In this document: in pieces, positions 11,825-21,100 of the stretch
Position numbering within the stretch: the stretch's first letter is position 1
Layout: every line of letters begins with the position of its first letter
Source: Magnolia sinica
Taxonomy: Eukaryota; Streptophyta; Magnoliopsida; Magnoliales; Magnoliaceae
Direction: 5' to 3'
Length of the DNA stretch: 64,000 bases
NCBI RefSeq assembly: GCF_029962835.1
Contig: NC_080582.1
Span: 19,104,032-19,168,031, forward strand
Notes under the pieces: model-generated
Databases searched by the model: none
Told to the model about the DNA's origin: nothing
Seen by the model: only the letters and a program-made list of their open reading frames with translations
Translations under genes and position numbers: made by a program

Positions 11825-12637
11825 TGGGCAACTGACTGTCCCGGATACCCACCTCCCTAGTGCTGACGTTGAGGGAATTCAACCCACCAAGATACGACGC
11901 AAGAAGTTGCAGTTCTCTGTTGTCGCATGACCTGGAGAGAAGACTTTTAGGAGATTTTGTGGTCGATAGGGGTCTTCCTCGCGACTCAACGCACTGGAAT
12001 AAGGCGATGTAATCCTCAGGGCAATCCCCAAAGGATAAGGATCTACCAATGTGGTCAACAACGTCCCTGATCCATTTCTTCCTTTGGATGATATCGATCA
12101 GCTTTGCCCTTTGGTCTTCCTCTGAATTCTTTTGAGTGTACCCTGTCTGGAGATCCTTAGCCGTACCAACTCGGAACTGTAAAGGCTCAGCTTCTATGAC
12201 TTCAGCGGTAGAGTCCTCCTGAAATAATGTAAGGAGCCCGTGATCTGCCCGGTCTGAGGAGGATGAGAGGGGATGAAAGAAGGGAAGCTGGAGAAGGAGG
12301 ATTTTCCGACTGCGAGGAGACCATATTCGACGCTATCTTCGCCCACCCACGACCAGACTACAGGATCGGTCTGGAGGGTTTGGTTCTTATCTCTGACAAT
12401 CTGAAGCGGAATCGTCATCCCCTGCTGAAACGTTTGAGAAGGAAAGGAAGATTTCCTACTCGAGTTACAAGAAAGGGGAATGAGACTGCGATCAGAGCTT
12501 GGGTCCGGTTGTAAGGATATGTTGAGTTTAAGAGCTTTTGATGAAATGCTACCCGAAGAAAAGGGCGGAATCCGAAACCTGAGTGAAAAAGGACCCGAAT
12601 AAGTCGAATCATTTATGGGATCGGGTTCGGGTCCCGA

Positions 12638-14233
12638 TCACTCTGCAGCTGAGTCTTCTGCGATCCGTCCACGCGCCTTCGAGATATGTTCGCTGGGAGA
12701 TCGAACTGACGTGAGCGAAAAGGCCTGGACCTTGGGTTGACATGGCGAGCTCTCCTTCGATCGATTGAGAGAGACGGTGCCACGTGTACCACACGCCTCG
12801 CTATTATAGTCCTGATCGGTTGCTTCTTCTCCATGTGTAGCGGAAATATTGATAGAGGAGGCTTTAGCCATTGGTTCTTTGCCACACGTCTCACGTTGGG
12901 GCTGCTCTCTGCCATAGCCATCGAGTGCTATAGCTGGAGAGGGAGAACTGGGGTCCGGAGCACCACGGGAGTATGGAGACCATGCTCCTTCGTTCACGGA
13001 ATCGACGGACCTGGCCATGGAAGGAGGGTTGGGTTCCTTAAGTCTCCAGAGATCTCCCCATCTAGGAGCAGGATCATCCTTCGCTTCCCTCTGCAGCGGC
13101 ATCTTGATCAGTCTTCCTCCCGCAAGGACCTGGATGTGGGTCGGAAGAGGATCTCCCTTATTTCTGCGCACACATACTCTGGCCACAACCATCTCCTCAC
13201 CATTCTTGGTCTTGGGATCCAAATCTATGAAGGATCCAATAACCGATGCCGCTGATATGAGAAATTCATCATACCAGAGTTCAAGCGGGATTCCCCAGAT
13301 GAGAATCCAAACATCTTCCCCTCCGAAGATAGAGAATTCTTCCCAAGATTGTACTCTGTTAACTGGTCCATCTTTATGTAGAGCTCCTGCCATTATCAGA
13401 ATACTCGGATTAAGGCCCGGGCATACCTTAATCCACAACTCATTGTATTCAATGGGTTTGATTGAATATTGCTGTGGCCTGATTCTACAACAACTAACAA
13501 TCCAGTCTCTACCTCGAGAGATGGAAGCCCCCTCTCTGGTAGTTATCACCACCGAATCCTGTAATTCCTTCTTTGAGAGATCCAAGCGGTCTTGACTGAT
13601 AGTCAGTTCTTGTACAGTGTCGATCTCTTCTAGGACATCTTTTTCTATTTCCTTCTTCCTTGATCTATTCTGCTTGGATTTTGAGGCTATGTCGTCTTCA
13701 CTGACCCTGAGGGATTGATAAGAGCTTCTTTGAAAGAGATAACATTTGGGGGGGGGGGGGGGGGGGGTTCCCGTAGTTTCCATGGAGACTCGAGGTGCGC
13801 TCCTCCTAGGTTTTCGATCTAGACCAAACCTTGCTCTTTGAACCAACAATGGAATCCCTCCAAATCTTTCTCCGTGAAGCATAAGAACAACTCTGGAGAG
13901 TTCTTCTTCTGAGCTCATCCTAACAAGAGCAAAACCTCTGCATTGACCATTTGATCTGTCCCTTGGCATAACCACATCCATTACCGCCCTCGCACGACCA
14001 AAAACTCTCAAGATATTGATTGGAAGCCATCCTTCTGGGAAACCTCTGACAAATAAAGTCGGGTAGTCGATGGTGGATCTCGTTTTCGTATCTGAATAAC
14101 CCCCTTTACCTTTGTTGCGCACAACTTTAGTCCATTCTTCTGAAACCTCCTTTCCGTGCTGTCGATCCGAGGCTCCCGATTCATTGTCGGTATTCCTGGG
14201 TGCTTTTGATCTTGCCGTTGTCTTCTTCGTCAT
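12638..14233 (-). CDS. LINE ORF1: RRM plus DUF4283-like protein (531 aa)
   Basis: An uninterrupted frame from Met at 14233, six bases inside the element's 5' end. Residues about 59-135 form an RNA-recognition motif (RNP2 as L-F-V-R-G-F, RNP1 as C-R-G-F-A-L-V-R-M). A run of six prolines follows, encoded by a 20-G run on the plus strand (13748-13767), then a charged Lys/Glu helix. Residues about 255-390 resemble the DUF4283 domain of plant LINE ORF1 proteins (W-I-L-I-W-G-I-P-L-E-L-W). The tail is Ser/Pro-rich, and I see no CCHC knuckle. ORF1 proteins of this type bind LINE RNA to form the retrotransposition particle. The homopolymer makes the exact frame sensitive to sequencing error. It is open while ORF2 is dead. 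An 813-bp spacer before ORF2 may include a lost ORF1 tail. Confidence 0.85.
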   Translation of the reverse strand: MTKKTTARSKAPRNTDNESGASDRQHGKEVSEEWTKVVRNKGKGGYSDTKTRSTIDYPTLFVRGFPEGWLPINILRVFGRARAVMDVVMPRDRSNGQCRGFALVRMSSEEELSRVVLMLHGERFGGIPLLVQRARFGLDRKPRRSAPRVSMETTGTPPPPPPKCYLFQRSSYQSLRVSEDDIASKSKQNRSRKKEIEKDVLEEIDTVQELTISQDRLDLSKKELQDSVVITTREGASISRGRDWIVSCCRIRPQQYSIKPIEYNELWIKVCPGLNPSILIMAGALHKDGPVNRVQSWEEFSIFGGEDVWILIWGIPLELWYDEFLISAASVIGSFIDLDPKTKNGEEMVVARVCVRRNKGDPLPTHIQVLAGGRLIKMPLQREAKDDPAPRWGDLWRLKEPNPPSMARSVDSVNEGAWSPYSRGAPDPSSPSPAIALDGYGREQPQRETCGKEPMAKASSINISATHGEEATDQDYNSEACGTRGTVSLNRSKESSPCQPKVQAFSLTSVRSPSEHISKARGRIAEDSAAE

Positions 14234-14256
14234 GTTTTCAATGATATCAAATTGTT

Positions 14257-14639
14257 AGGTATATGAATTACATAATAGGACACAAAAGCCCCTAGCCTCT
14301 GTATGTTGAAATGAAATGTACGAGAGTTGCGAGTTATGTGTACACCAACACTATAAATAATAATAAACCTTATAAATATGAGATGTTTTGGTATTACATT
14401 CATTTCAATAAATTTATATTGATATTATATAGTTACATAATTAAATATAAAAGATTTGCAGTTAATTCTAGGTTGTCAGGTTCATAAATTCGTCAAACAG
14501 TATGATACACCATTCTCACTAAAGATTGGATTGTTACACTACCATAAACAAGGGTGTATCGGTCATTACGCCCTCTGTATCGACCATTACGTCGATTTAG
14601 TGTATCCGTAACGGTGGGCACTGTTACGCCCACTATTAT
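14257..14639. other. AT-rich spacer, no gene recognised
   Basis: AT-rich sequence after the LINE target duplication, leading into a dispersed repeat. A GTAACGGTGGGCACTGTTACGCCC inverted motif near 14607 may be a MITE relic. No coding sequence recognised. Confidence 0.4.
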
Positions 14640-14890
14640 TACTACGGGAGCATCGGGACACCTATACACATACTTGCCTATGGGTGCTACACCCATACCC
14701 ATACTCATGTTAGGCTTGAGATGGACGCTCATACCGTGGCTATCAGGGTGTTTGGCACTGTTAGGGCGTCAAGTATCCATTATGATTTTAAAATTAAAAA
14801 AATCCAACGATTAATTCAAAAGAGTAAATTTTGTATTGGAGATTGAAAAACTATTGATATTTCTTCAAAAACATAAAAAATAGCATTTTT
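14640..14890 (+). repeat. Dispersed repeat 'ACCCATACCC', copy B
   Basis: Shares with copy A (5682-5985) the ACACCCATACCCATACTCATGTTAGGCTTGAGATGG block, the GGGCGTCAAGTATCCATTATGATTT block, and the A-rich segment ending TTCTTCAAAAACATAAAAAATAGCAT. Same orientation as copy A, several substitutions and small indels. Non-coding. Confidence 0.7.
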
Positions 14891-15101
14891 AGATTGAAGA
14901 ACTCAAAAATAATATTTGTTTACGATGGGGCATCCCACTTTCATGGTAGGGCAACCTTGTTAGATGGGTTGGATGGTATTCACACCTACATACCTCTTGT
15001 GGACCCCACATGAAAAGTGTTGTAGGTTAAGCTTCTCCTACAACAACTTGTAGAGGAATTCGCCTCCTTTTATGATTTTTTGTGAATTAAAAATTGTTAA
15101 T

Positions 15102-15636
15102 TTTCTGCTTGCATGTGAGCCAACCGTCGATAATCTTCGTAAGAGAGGAATGGTCCTTGTTAACACACGTCTTTGCTGCATGTGAAATGAAGAAACCGTG
15201 GATCATCTTCTGCTCCACTGCCCCTTCTCTTCTAAAATTTGGGCTAAATTCTGCCTCCGGTTCAATGTTAGTTGGTGCGCTCCATGCTCGGCAACCCATT
15301 TCCTTCAAGCCTGGTACGGGGTCTGTTTCGGTAACCTTAGATCCATCCTATGGAGGTTGGGCATCCTTGCGGTCTGGTGGGCAGTCTGGGAGGAAAGAAA
15401 CCAGAGATGCTTCTCGGATGTATCTAGTTCCGCTCATGTGGTTATCTCTAGAGCTAAGCGTTTGCTGGTGGAATGGGCGTCCCAAACAGATAGGCTTAAG
15501 GGTCAGGATTTATGTTTTATTGGCGTGTAATGATTTTGGTTTCTTAGGAGCTTCTGCCCTGTCAACAATTTCTCCTCTTTTGTATTTACTTCTCTTTTAA
15601 TATATATATTGTTACTTTTCAAAAAAATAAATAAAT
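15102..15636 (+). mobile_element. 5'-truncated LINE fragment (zf-RVT tail)
   Basis: The plus-strand frame begins with V-D-N-L-R-K-R-G, closely matching the ORF2 tail of the LINE at 8569-14239. It continues through the zinc-binding tail (E-E-T-V-D-H-L-L-L-H-C-P-F, then W-A-V-W-E-E-R-N) to a stop at 15530. One in-frame TGA replaces an Arg codon near 15185. A short A-rich tail precedes 15636. TTGTTAAT at 15094-15101 and 15637-15644 may be the target duplication. It is a typical dead-on-arrival insertion. Confidence 0.82.
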
Positions 15637-15644
15637 TTGTTAAT

Positions 15645-16095
15645 CATTATTATTTATAAATAAATTGGAGTATTGGACATATATGCAGGTGAAAGGACCC
15701 ACTACCTCTTCGTATAAAACATTAGGACTATTGATTGAGGCGCTTTTCGATTAATGTCGGGGGTAATTTAAGATAGGTTTTGCAAATAAGGGGGATGACT
15801 GAAAGGAAACTAAAACTAAGTACTACCTCCTCACATGAGGGTCCCCCCTACTTTGGTTATGTCAATGGAAGCGCAAGGAATGGATACTTTGGCAATCACA
15901 GGGTTACCTTTAAAAATTTTAGAATTGTTAGATCTATTTCATAACCCTCCAACTGGACAAAAGTGCATCCCAAAGTTTCACCAAATGTTCGCGAGTAGCT
16001 AATTTACTACTTCATAAGAATTTTCTATAATCTTTATTGTCATTAACCTTCAGCACTACAGATAGGGCTGGCCAAACTTGACCTGAACTATCAAC
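15645..16095. other. No gene recognised
   Basis: Ordinary AT-rich sequence. No splice-supported exon, repeat boundary or RNA gene was recognised. Confidence 0.45.
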
Positions 16096-16104
16096 CTGAC
16101 TCAG

Positions 16105-16345
16105 ACCCAAGGTGTTAGAAAATGGTTGCGTAACGGCCACAACGGCTATTACGTAATGGTAGTGGCGGTAACTGTTACATGCTATGAGGCTGCAATGGCC
16201 GTAGTGGCTAATATAGAAGAAATGTCCCGTAATGGCCCCATAACATTTTGTTTTAAAGGCAGTAACAACCGTGACGGGGGCTATTACAGCCCATATCGTG
16301 ACGGTTACAACAACGGCCATTGTCACTGTTATGGAATACCTTGCT
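16105..16345. mobile_element. hAT-like MITE with CAAGGTRTTCC ends
   Basis: The left end (CAAGGTGTTAGAAAATGG...GTAACGG) and the inverted right end (CCGTT...ATGGAATACCTTG) form imperfect terminal repeats around an interior of repeated GTAACGG/CCGTTAC motifs. Flanks CTCAGACC and CTTGGACC match at six of eight bases, suggesting a decayed 8-bp duplication. A related copy at 45016-45220 has the same ends. No coding capacity. Confidence 0.6.
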
Positions 16346-16406
16346 TGGACCCAACTTGGAAAGTTAAGGGTGGGGCCAACCTATTTCCCATGTGGGTAGG
16401 GTTCGG

Positions 16407-17577
16407 TGATGGGGACATCAGGCGCACACGCGCACACACACCACCCCCCTACGCACGTACGCACGCAGAAGGGAGGGCCTCCTAGCTAGAAGACAAGTTT
16501 TGGTTCAAAAAAAGTGGGCCCGATAGTCAAGAAAAGCTCATCATGGGATCTCATGATCGTGGCCCACTTGTCGAATTGATTTCATATTTTAGGTTTTGCT
16601 TATTGTTATTATTTAGAACATCGTGAATGATTTAGATTTCTTTGTTTGGTTTTTATTTTAGTTTACTTCATCGCCAAGTAATAGGTTGCGCACATGGTGC
16701 GAGTTTTTGGGGTATAGGGTTTTCACTATAAATAGGCACCCCTTGTAATTCTTTTCATTCATTGAAGTTGAATAAAAATTCCTGCGTAGTTTTTCTGCTC
16801 TCGGAGTTGTGGAAAAATTAAAGCGGGTGCGAAACCCTCCCTTTTCGAAGGGTTAACTACCGTGGTGCAAAGCCACGTTTATCCCCATCCGCCCCTTCAT
16901 CTTATTTCATCCTTTCCACAACCATCTTCGCGCCCAATCCGTTTGTTTTGCAGTTGTTCATCCCTCCATAGTCAGTTTTCAAAATCTGGCCCTGCAGGAG
17001 AGCTGAAACTTTGAAGGAGCACCACGCCCAGACCACAGCCCTGATCGCGTGAAATTTGGAGGTTTTGCAACCCCAGCCTAGCCGACCAGGACCAAGAAGC
17101 CGATTTGGGAAGGCGGGCCTTCATCGCACGTGCGGCCAGCCCATCTGCGCACGCCGCACGTGTGTCAGCCCCGGGGCACCGTCTGCACGCAGGAGTTATT
17201 TCTAGGTCAAGTTTTTCTCTTGTTTTCCTCTTTTCATCCCTAATTTTATAAACCTCAACCCTAGATTGCCCTAAATTCCCAATTTCTATTTCATTTCTCA
17301 CCTTAGGGATCCTTGATTTGAAATTGGTGAATTCCTTGGATTAAGGATTGATTGTCATGCGTGTGTGGATGATTTCTATTTCCCTTTGAGTATTATTTGG
17401 TTCATAATTTTTATTGATCCAGCCCTAACGTGTGTAGGCCCGGACCCACATAGATTCCCCTTAATTGAATATTTAGATTTTTGTGTGGGATGTGGAATTT
17501 GTGTAATTGTTTATGAACTAATGTGATCTTAAGCCTGAAATCTCGCACATCATATTTGAATTTCATGTCCTGCATCA
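16407..17577 (+). repeat. Left LTR (1171 bp)
   Basis: Starts TGATGGGGACATCA and ends GTCCTGCATCA. It lacks a ~50-bp block and one copy of a short internal duplication (AAAGTGGGTG...TTCGAAGGG) that are present in the right LTR, which accounts for the length difference. The end is fixed by the primer-binding site. Confidence 0.93.
16727..16734 (+). promoter_or_regulatory. TATA box of the left LTR promoter
   Basis: CTATAAATAGGCACCCC lies about 320 bp into the LTR and is conserved in the right LTR at 19759-19766. It is a good match to a plant TATA box and the likely start of element RNA shortly downstream. Confidence 0.7.
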
Positions 17578-17581
17578 AATT

Positions 17582-17593
17582 TGGTATCAAAGC
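17582..17593 (+). other. Primer-binding site (tRNA initiator-Met type)
   Basis: TGGTATCAAAGC four bases after the left LTR, the same variant as in the element at 1-4629. It primes minus-strand synthesis. Confidence 0.88.
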
Positions 17594-17939
17594 TTAGGGT
17601 TCTTATAGGGGAATACATTACTTGTTTAGGATTAGTTTGTTTGAGTCCTTCATGCATCCAGTCCATCACATGTAGCTTTTAGGAGTCCATAGTCACTAAT
17701 ATTAGTTGCTGAAATTTTTGTTAGCAGGAAGTTAGCAATTTACATTGCTGTAACTTTCTGTTATTCCTTTAATTTGACAACTATATTGCTGGATTTTAGT
17801 AGCACTGCGTAGTTTCCCTCATATAGTCTCATAGGATCATTTTGTCTCATATAGTCGTCGTAGAAAATCCTTAGGTGGAGTTGCAAGTTGTACGCGCACA
17901 CGTACGGATCATGGTTTTGGCTAGCACCCTACACTAAAT
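17594..17939 (+). other. Untranslated leader of the LTR element
   Basis: Between the primer site and the first gag-like ATG (17940). It would hold packaging and dimerisation signals in a working element, but none can be recognised by eye. Confidence 0.5.
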
Positions 17940-19402
17940 ATGGAACACGTGCTAGAGTCACTAAAGCTGTCCTAGCAGATTGAGTCTTGGGGTAAGCGCT
18001 TGGAACAAGACATAGATCAACACCTTGACCAAATAGAGGCCTCCCTCAGGACAAACCCCACCATTAGGGAAGATGGTCAATCTCAGGCAGGTGGACAGGA
18101 TGATAGACCAATGAACGGAGGTGGTCAAGGAATCAGTCATGGGCGTGCACCTGTACCCCCACCCCATGAGGGACATCAAGACCATTATTTTGAGGGGTAC
18201 AACATGTGCGTCTTCATGGCTAGAGAGAGTGCACCAGAAGCTAGTGTAGAATTACCTACTGAGGCCATTCCGGTAGTGGGTGAGTTTCATGATGTTTTTT
18301 CTGATGATCTACTGGATAAGTCTCCCCATAGGAGGGATATAGAGCACACCAGAACATGGGACACCGTAATACCTACAGCCGAGTTTGCGTTTAATAGTTC
18401 TGTCGATAGGTCCACAGGTCTCAGTCCTTATGAAGTCGTTACTGGTTATAAACCTGAGAAACCTATTGATCTTGTCCTTATGTCACTGTGCCATAGGCCG
18501 TCAGAGCCTGCAGAATCTTTTGTGCATCACATTCATTCATGGCATCAAGAAATCAGGCAGAAGATCACTACTAGTAATGAATATTACAAATTTTCTGCAG
18601 ATCAGCATAAATGTTTCAAGGAATTCAATGTAGTGATGGTCCGCATTAGGCCCGAGCGGTATCCTCTGAGGGTCATTCGTAAGTTACATGCGCGTAGCAC
18701 TAGACCTGTCAAAATTATAAAACGAAATGGTCTCAATGCGTATGTGGCAAATCTTCCACCCTCCATGGGAATTAGTTCCACATTCAATGTGGAGGATCTA
18801 GTTGCATTTCAAGGAGCCATTGATGCATTGTCTAGCCTTTCGCCTAGCCATCCTGATTCATCAGACCTTTCCCTTGATCCATGCCTCCCTCTCGACCCAT
18901 TTTTCCAACCTCTACCTCCCATACTTACCCGTCCGACCCATTTTCCCAGCCTCTACCTCCCATACCTATCTGTCCTGACCCATCTTCCCAGCTACTACGT
19001 CCCATACCTACCTCTCCCGACCCATTTTTCCAACCTCTACCTCCCATACCTACCCGTCCCGACCTATTTTTCCAGCCTCTACCTCCCATACCTACCTGTC
19101 CTGACCCATCTTCCCAGCTATTATATCCCATACCTACCCTTCCCGACCCATTTTCTCAGCCTCTACCTTACATACCTACCCTTCCCACACCTATAGAGGA
19201 AATAGAAGATATTTTGTACCATCAGATAATATCAATGTTGGACGGCGGGTTTCAAAAGTACCTGATTAAATGGAAGTCACACCCAGCTTCAGACAACACG
19301 TGGCTCACTGAGGAGGAGCTTCAGAGACTTGATCCTGATATCCTGGATCAGTTCAGGAGTTTTATTTCGCCAGTGGCGAAATCTTCCCAGTCGGAGAATT
19401 GA
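17940..19402 (+). pseudogene. Chimeric gag / integrase-tail / chromodomain ORF
   Basis: The frame from ATG 17940 has one TAG (17973, probably from CAG). It is open from 18000 with a gag-like N-terminus (Gln/Asp-rich helix, then G-H-Q-D-H-Y). It passes directly into a piece normally found between protease and RT (F-M-A-R-E-S-A-P-E...F-H-D-V-F-S-D-D-L), then into the integrase end (R-T-W-D-T-V-I-P-T-A-E-F-A-F-N-S-S) and its GPF-like module (R-P-V-K-I-I-K-R-N-G-L-N-A-Y-V). Seven 14-residue proline-rich repeats follow, then a chromodomain (Y-L-I-K-W-K...W-L-T-E-E-E-L). One missing base at about 18933 shifts the frame. Both deletion joins are in frame. The stop overlaps the first bases of the right LTR. 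A chromodomain would target chromatin; whether this chimera is ever made is unknown. Confidence 0.88.
18894..19186 (+). repeat. 42-bp tandem repeat (7 copies) encoding a Pro-rich linker
   Basis: Seven copies of a 42-bp unit, each encoding a 14-residue motif like D-P-F-F-Q-P-L-P-P-I-P-T-R-P. The array is 293 bp, one base short of 7 x 42, which locates the frameshift: GTCCGAC in the first copy versus GTCCCGAC in the others. It separates the integrase C-terminus from the chromodomain. Confidence 0.93.
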
Positions 19403-20644
19403 TGGGGACATCATGCGCACACGCGCACGGACACCACCCCCCTACGTACGTACGTACGCAGAAGGAAGACCCCACCATTGATCTGGCTCGATGACGACGT
19501 CCAAGGTGGGCCTTTTAGCTAGAAGACAAGTTTTGGTTAAAAAAAGTGGGCCCGATAGTTAAGAGAAGCTCATCATGGGATCTCATGATCGTGGCCCACT
19601 CGTCGAATTGATTTCATATTTTAGGTTTTGCTTATTGTTATTATTTAGAACATCGTGAACGCTTTAGATTTCTTTGTTTGGTTTTTATTTTAGTTTACTT
19701 CATCGCCAAGTAATAGGTTGCGCACATGGTGCGAGTTTTTGGGGTATAGGGTTTTCCCTATAAATAGGCACCCCTTGTAGTTCTTTTCATTCATTGAAGT
19801 TGAATAAAAACTCTTGCATGGTTTTTCTGCTCTCTGAGGTTCTGAGTTGTGGAAAAATTAAAGTGGGTGCGAAGCTCTCCCTTTTCGAAGGGCTGAGATT
19901 AAAGTGGGTGTGAAGCTATCCCTTTTCGAAGGGTTAACTACCGTGGTGTGAAGCCCCGTTTATCCCCATCCGCCCCTTCATCTTATTTCATCATTCCTAC
20001 AACTATCTTCGCGCCCAATCCGTTTGTTTTGCAGTTGTTCATCCCTCCACAGCCAGTTTTCAGAACCTGGCTCTGCAAGAGGGCTAAAACTTTGACGGAG
20101 CACCACGCCCAGACCACAACCTGGATCGACGTGAAATTTTGCAGCCCCAGCCTAGCCGACCAGGGCCAAGAAGCCGATTTGGGAAGACGGGCCTTTATCG
20201 CACGTGCGGCCAGCCCATCTGCGCACGTGCGTCAGCCCCGGGGCACCGTCTGCACGCAGGAGTTATTTCTGGGTCAGGTTTTTCTCTTGTTTTCCTCTTT
20301 TCATTCCTAATTTTATAAACCCTAACCCTAGATTGCCCTAAATTTCCAATTTCTATCTCATTTCTCACCCTAGGGTTCCTTGATTTGAAATTGGTGAATT
20401 CCTTGGATTAGGGATTGATTGTCATGTGTGTGTGGATGATTTCTATTTCCCTTTGAGTATTATTTGGTTCATAATTTTTATTGATCCAGCCCTAACGTGT
20501 GTAGGCCCAGACCCACATAGATTCCCCTTAATTGAATATTTGGATTTTTGTATGGGATGTGGAATTTGTATAATTGTTTATGAACTAACGTGATCCTAAG
20601 CCTGAAATCTCGCACATCATATTTGAATTTCATGTCCTGCGTCA
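19400..20644 (+). repeat. Right LTR (1245 bp)
   Basis: Starts TGATGGGGACATCA directly at the stop codon of the chromodomain frame, ends GTCCTGCGTCA, and is followed by TTCGG. It carries the TATA box at 19759-19766 and a duplicated AAAGTGGGTG...CTTTTCGAAGGG block (about 19858-19940) that is single in the left LTR. Confidence 0.93.
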
Positions 20645-20649
20645 TTCGG

Positions 20650-21100
20650 GTTGTGTTTTGTTAACTCGAAATTAAACGGGTTGGGTTTGGGTTTGCTGGG
20701 TTGGACACAGCAAGTCATGTTTATGGTCCGCCACTTGCCTCCCTGCTAAATGCTAACTATATATGTTATATTATATTATATTATATTATAATGTAAGTTT
20801 AAAAAACCCTAAACGTGGTTATGATGGTTGTAAGTTGGTTATAGTAAGACTTTGATTGTATATTAATTAAAAGTTTTAAATATGTGGTTGTTATTATTAT
20901 TATTATTATTTTTTATTTCTATGAAGTGACAATGTTTTTTTAATTAAATGGGTTAGTGGGTTGGGCTTGTGTTGATCCATTTGTAGGCGGGATGGGTTGG
21001 GATTAAGATTTTCAACCCATTTAATAAATGGGCTGGGTTTGGGTTGTACCCATCCTTGTTATGATTGGAACCTAACCTGACCCATTACCACCCGTATGTA
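20650..21100. repeat. GGGTTGGG-rich relic, right half of a split element
   Basis: Repeated GGGTTGGGTTTGGG and its complement ACCTGACCCATTACC near both ends, with an AT-rich centre holding (TTATA)n near 20765 and (ATT)n near 20890. Sequence left of the LTR element (16070-16110, AACTTGACCTGAAC...) is of the same kind, so the LTR element probably landed in it. No coding sequence. Confidence 0.5.

Larger units (their letters stand above)
8569..14239 (-). mobile_element. L1-type LINE, complete insertion with 17-bp target duplication
   Basis: AATGATATCAAATTGTT is present exactly at 8552-8568 and 14240-14256. Directly inside the left copy is a T-rich run (8565-8583), the poly-A tail of a minus-strand LINE. 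Inside the right copy only six bases precede the ORF1 start codon. Between lie ORF1 (14233-12638) and ORF2 (start 11824; endonuclease, reverse transcriptase, zinc-binding tail). Length is 5.67 kb. The perfect duplication argues for a fairly recent insertion, yet ORF2 is broken and lacks part of its RT, so either the copy was mobilised in trans or it has decayed since. Confidence 0.93.
16407..20644 (+). mobile_element. Non-autonomous Ty3 chromovirus-type LTR retrotransposon with TTCGG duplication
   Basis: Two LTRs (16407-17577 and 19400-20644) flank a 1.8-kb interior. TTCGG is present at 16402-16406 and 20645-20649, an exact 5-bp target duplication. A tRNA-Met type primer site follows the left LTR. 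The interior carries one ORF region joining gag N-terminus, a protease/RT linker piece, the integrase C-terminus and a chromodomain; capsid core, zinc knuckle, protease, RT, RNase H and integrase catalytic core are absent. Over the last ~245 bp the LTRs differ by about nine bases by eye, mostly transitions. No clear polypurine tract precedes the right LTR. Movement would need enzymes from a full-length relative. Confidence 0.95.

Noticed and set aside
12737-13595. Two long plus-strand frames (172 and 192 codons)
   Set aside because: Both are antisense shadows of LINE ORF1, which has recognisable RRM and DUF4283-like domains.
18894-19186. Regular repeat array considered as a CRISPR
   Set aside because: Direct 42-bp units with no unique spacers, coding in frame inside a retrotransposon of a plant genome.
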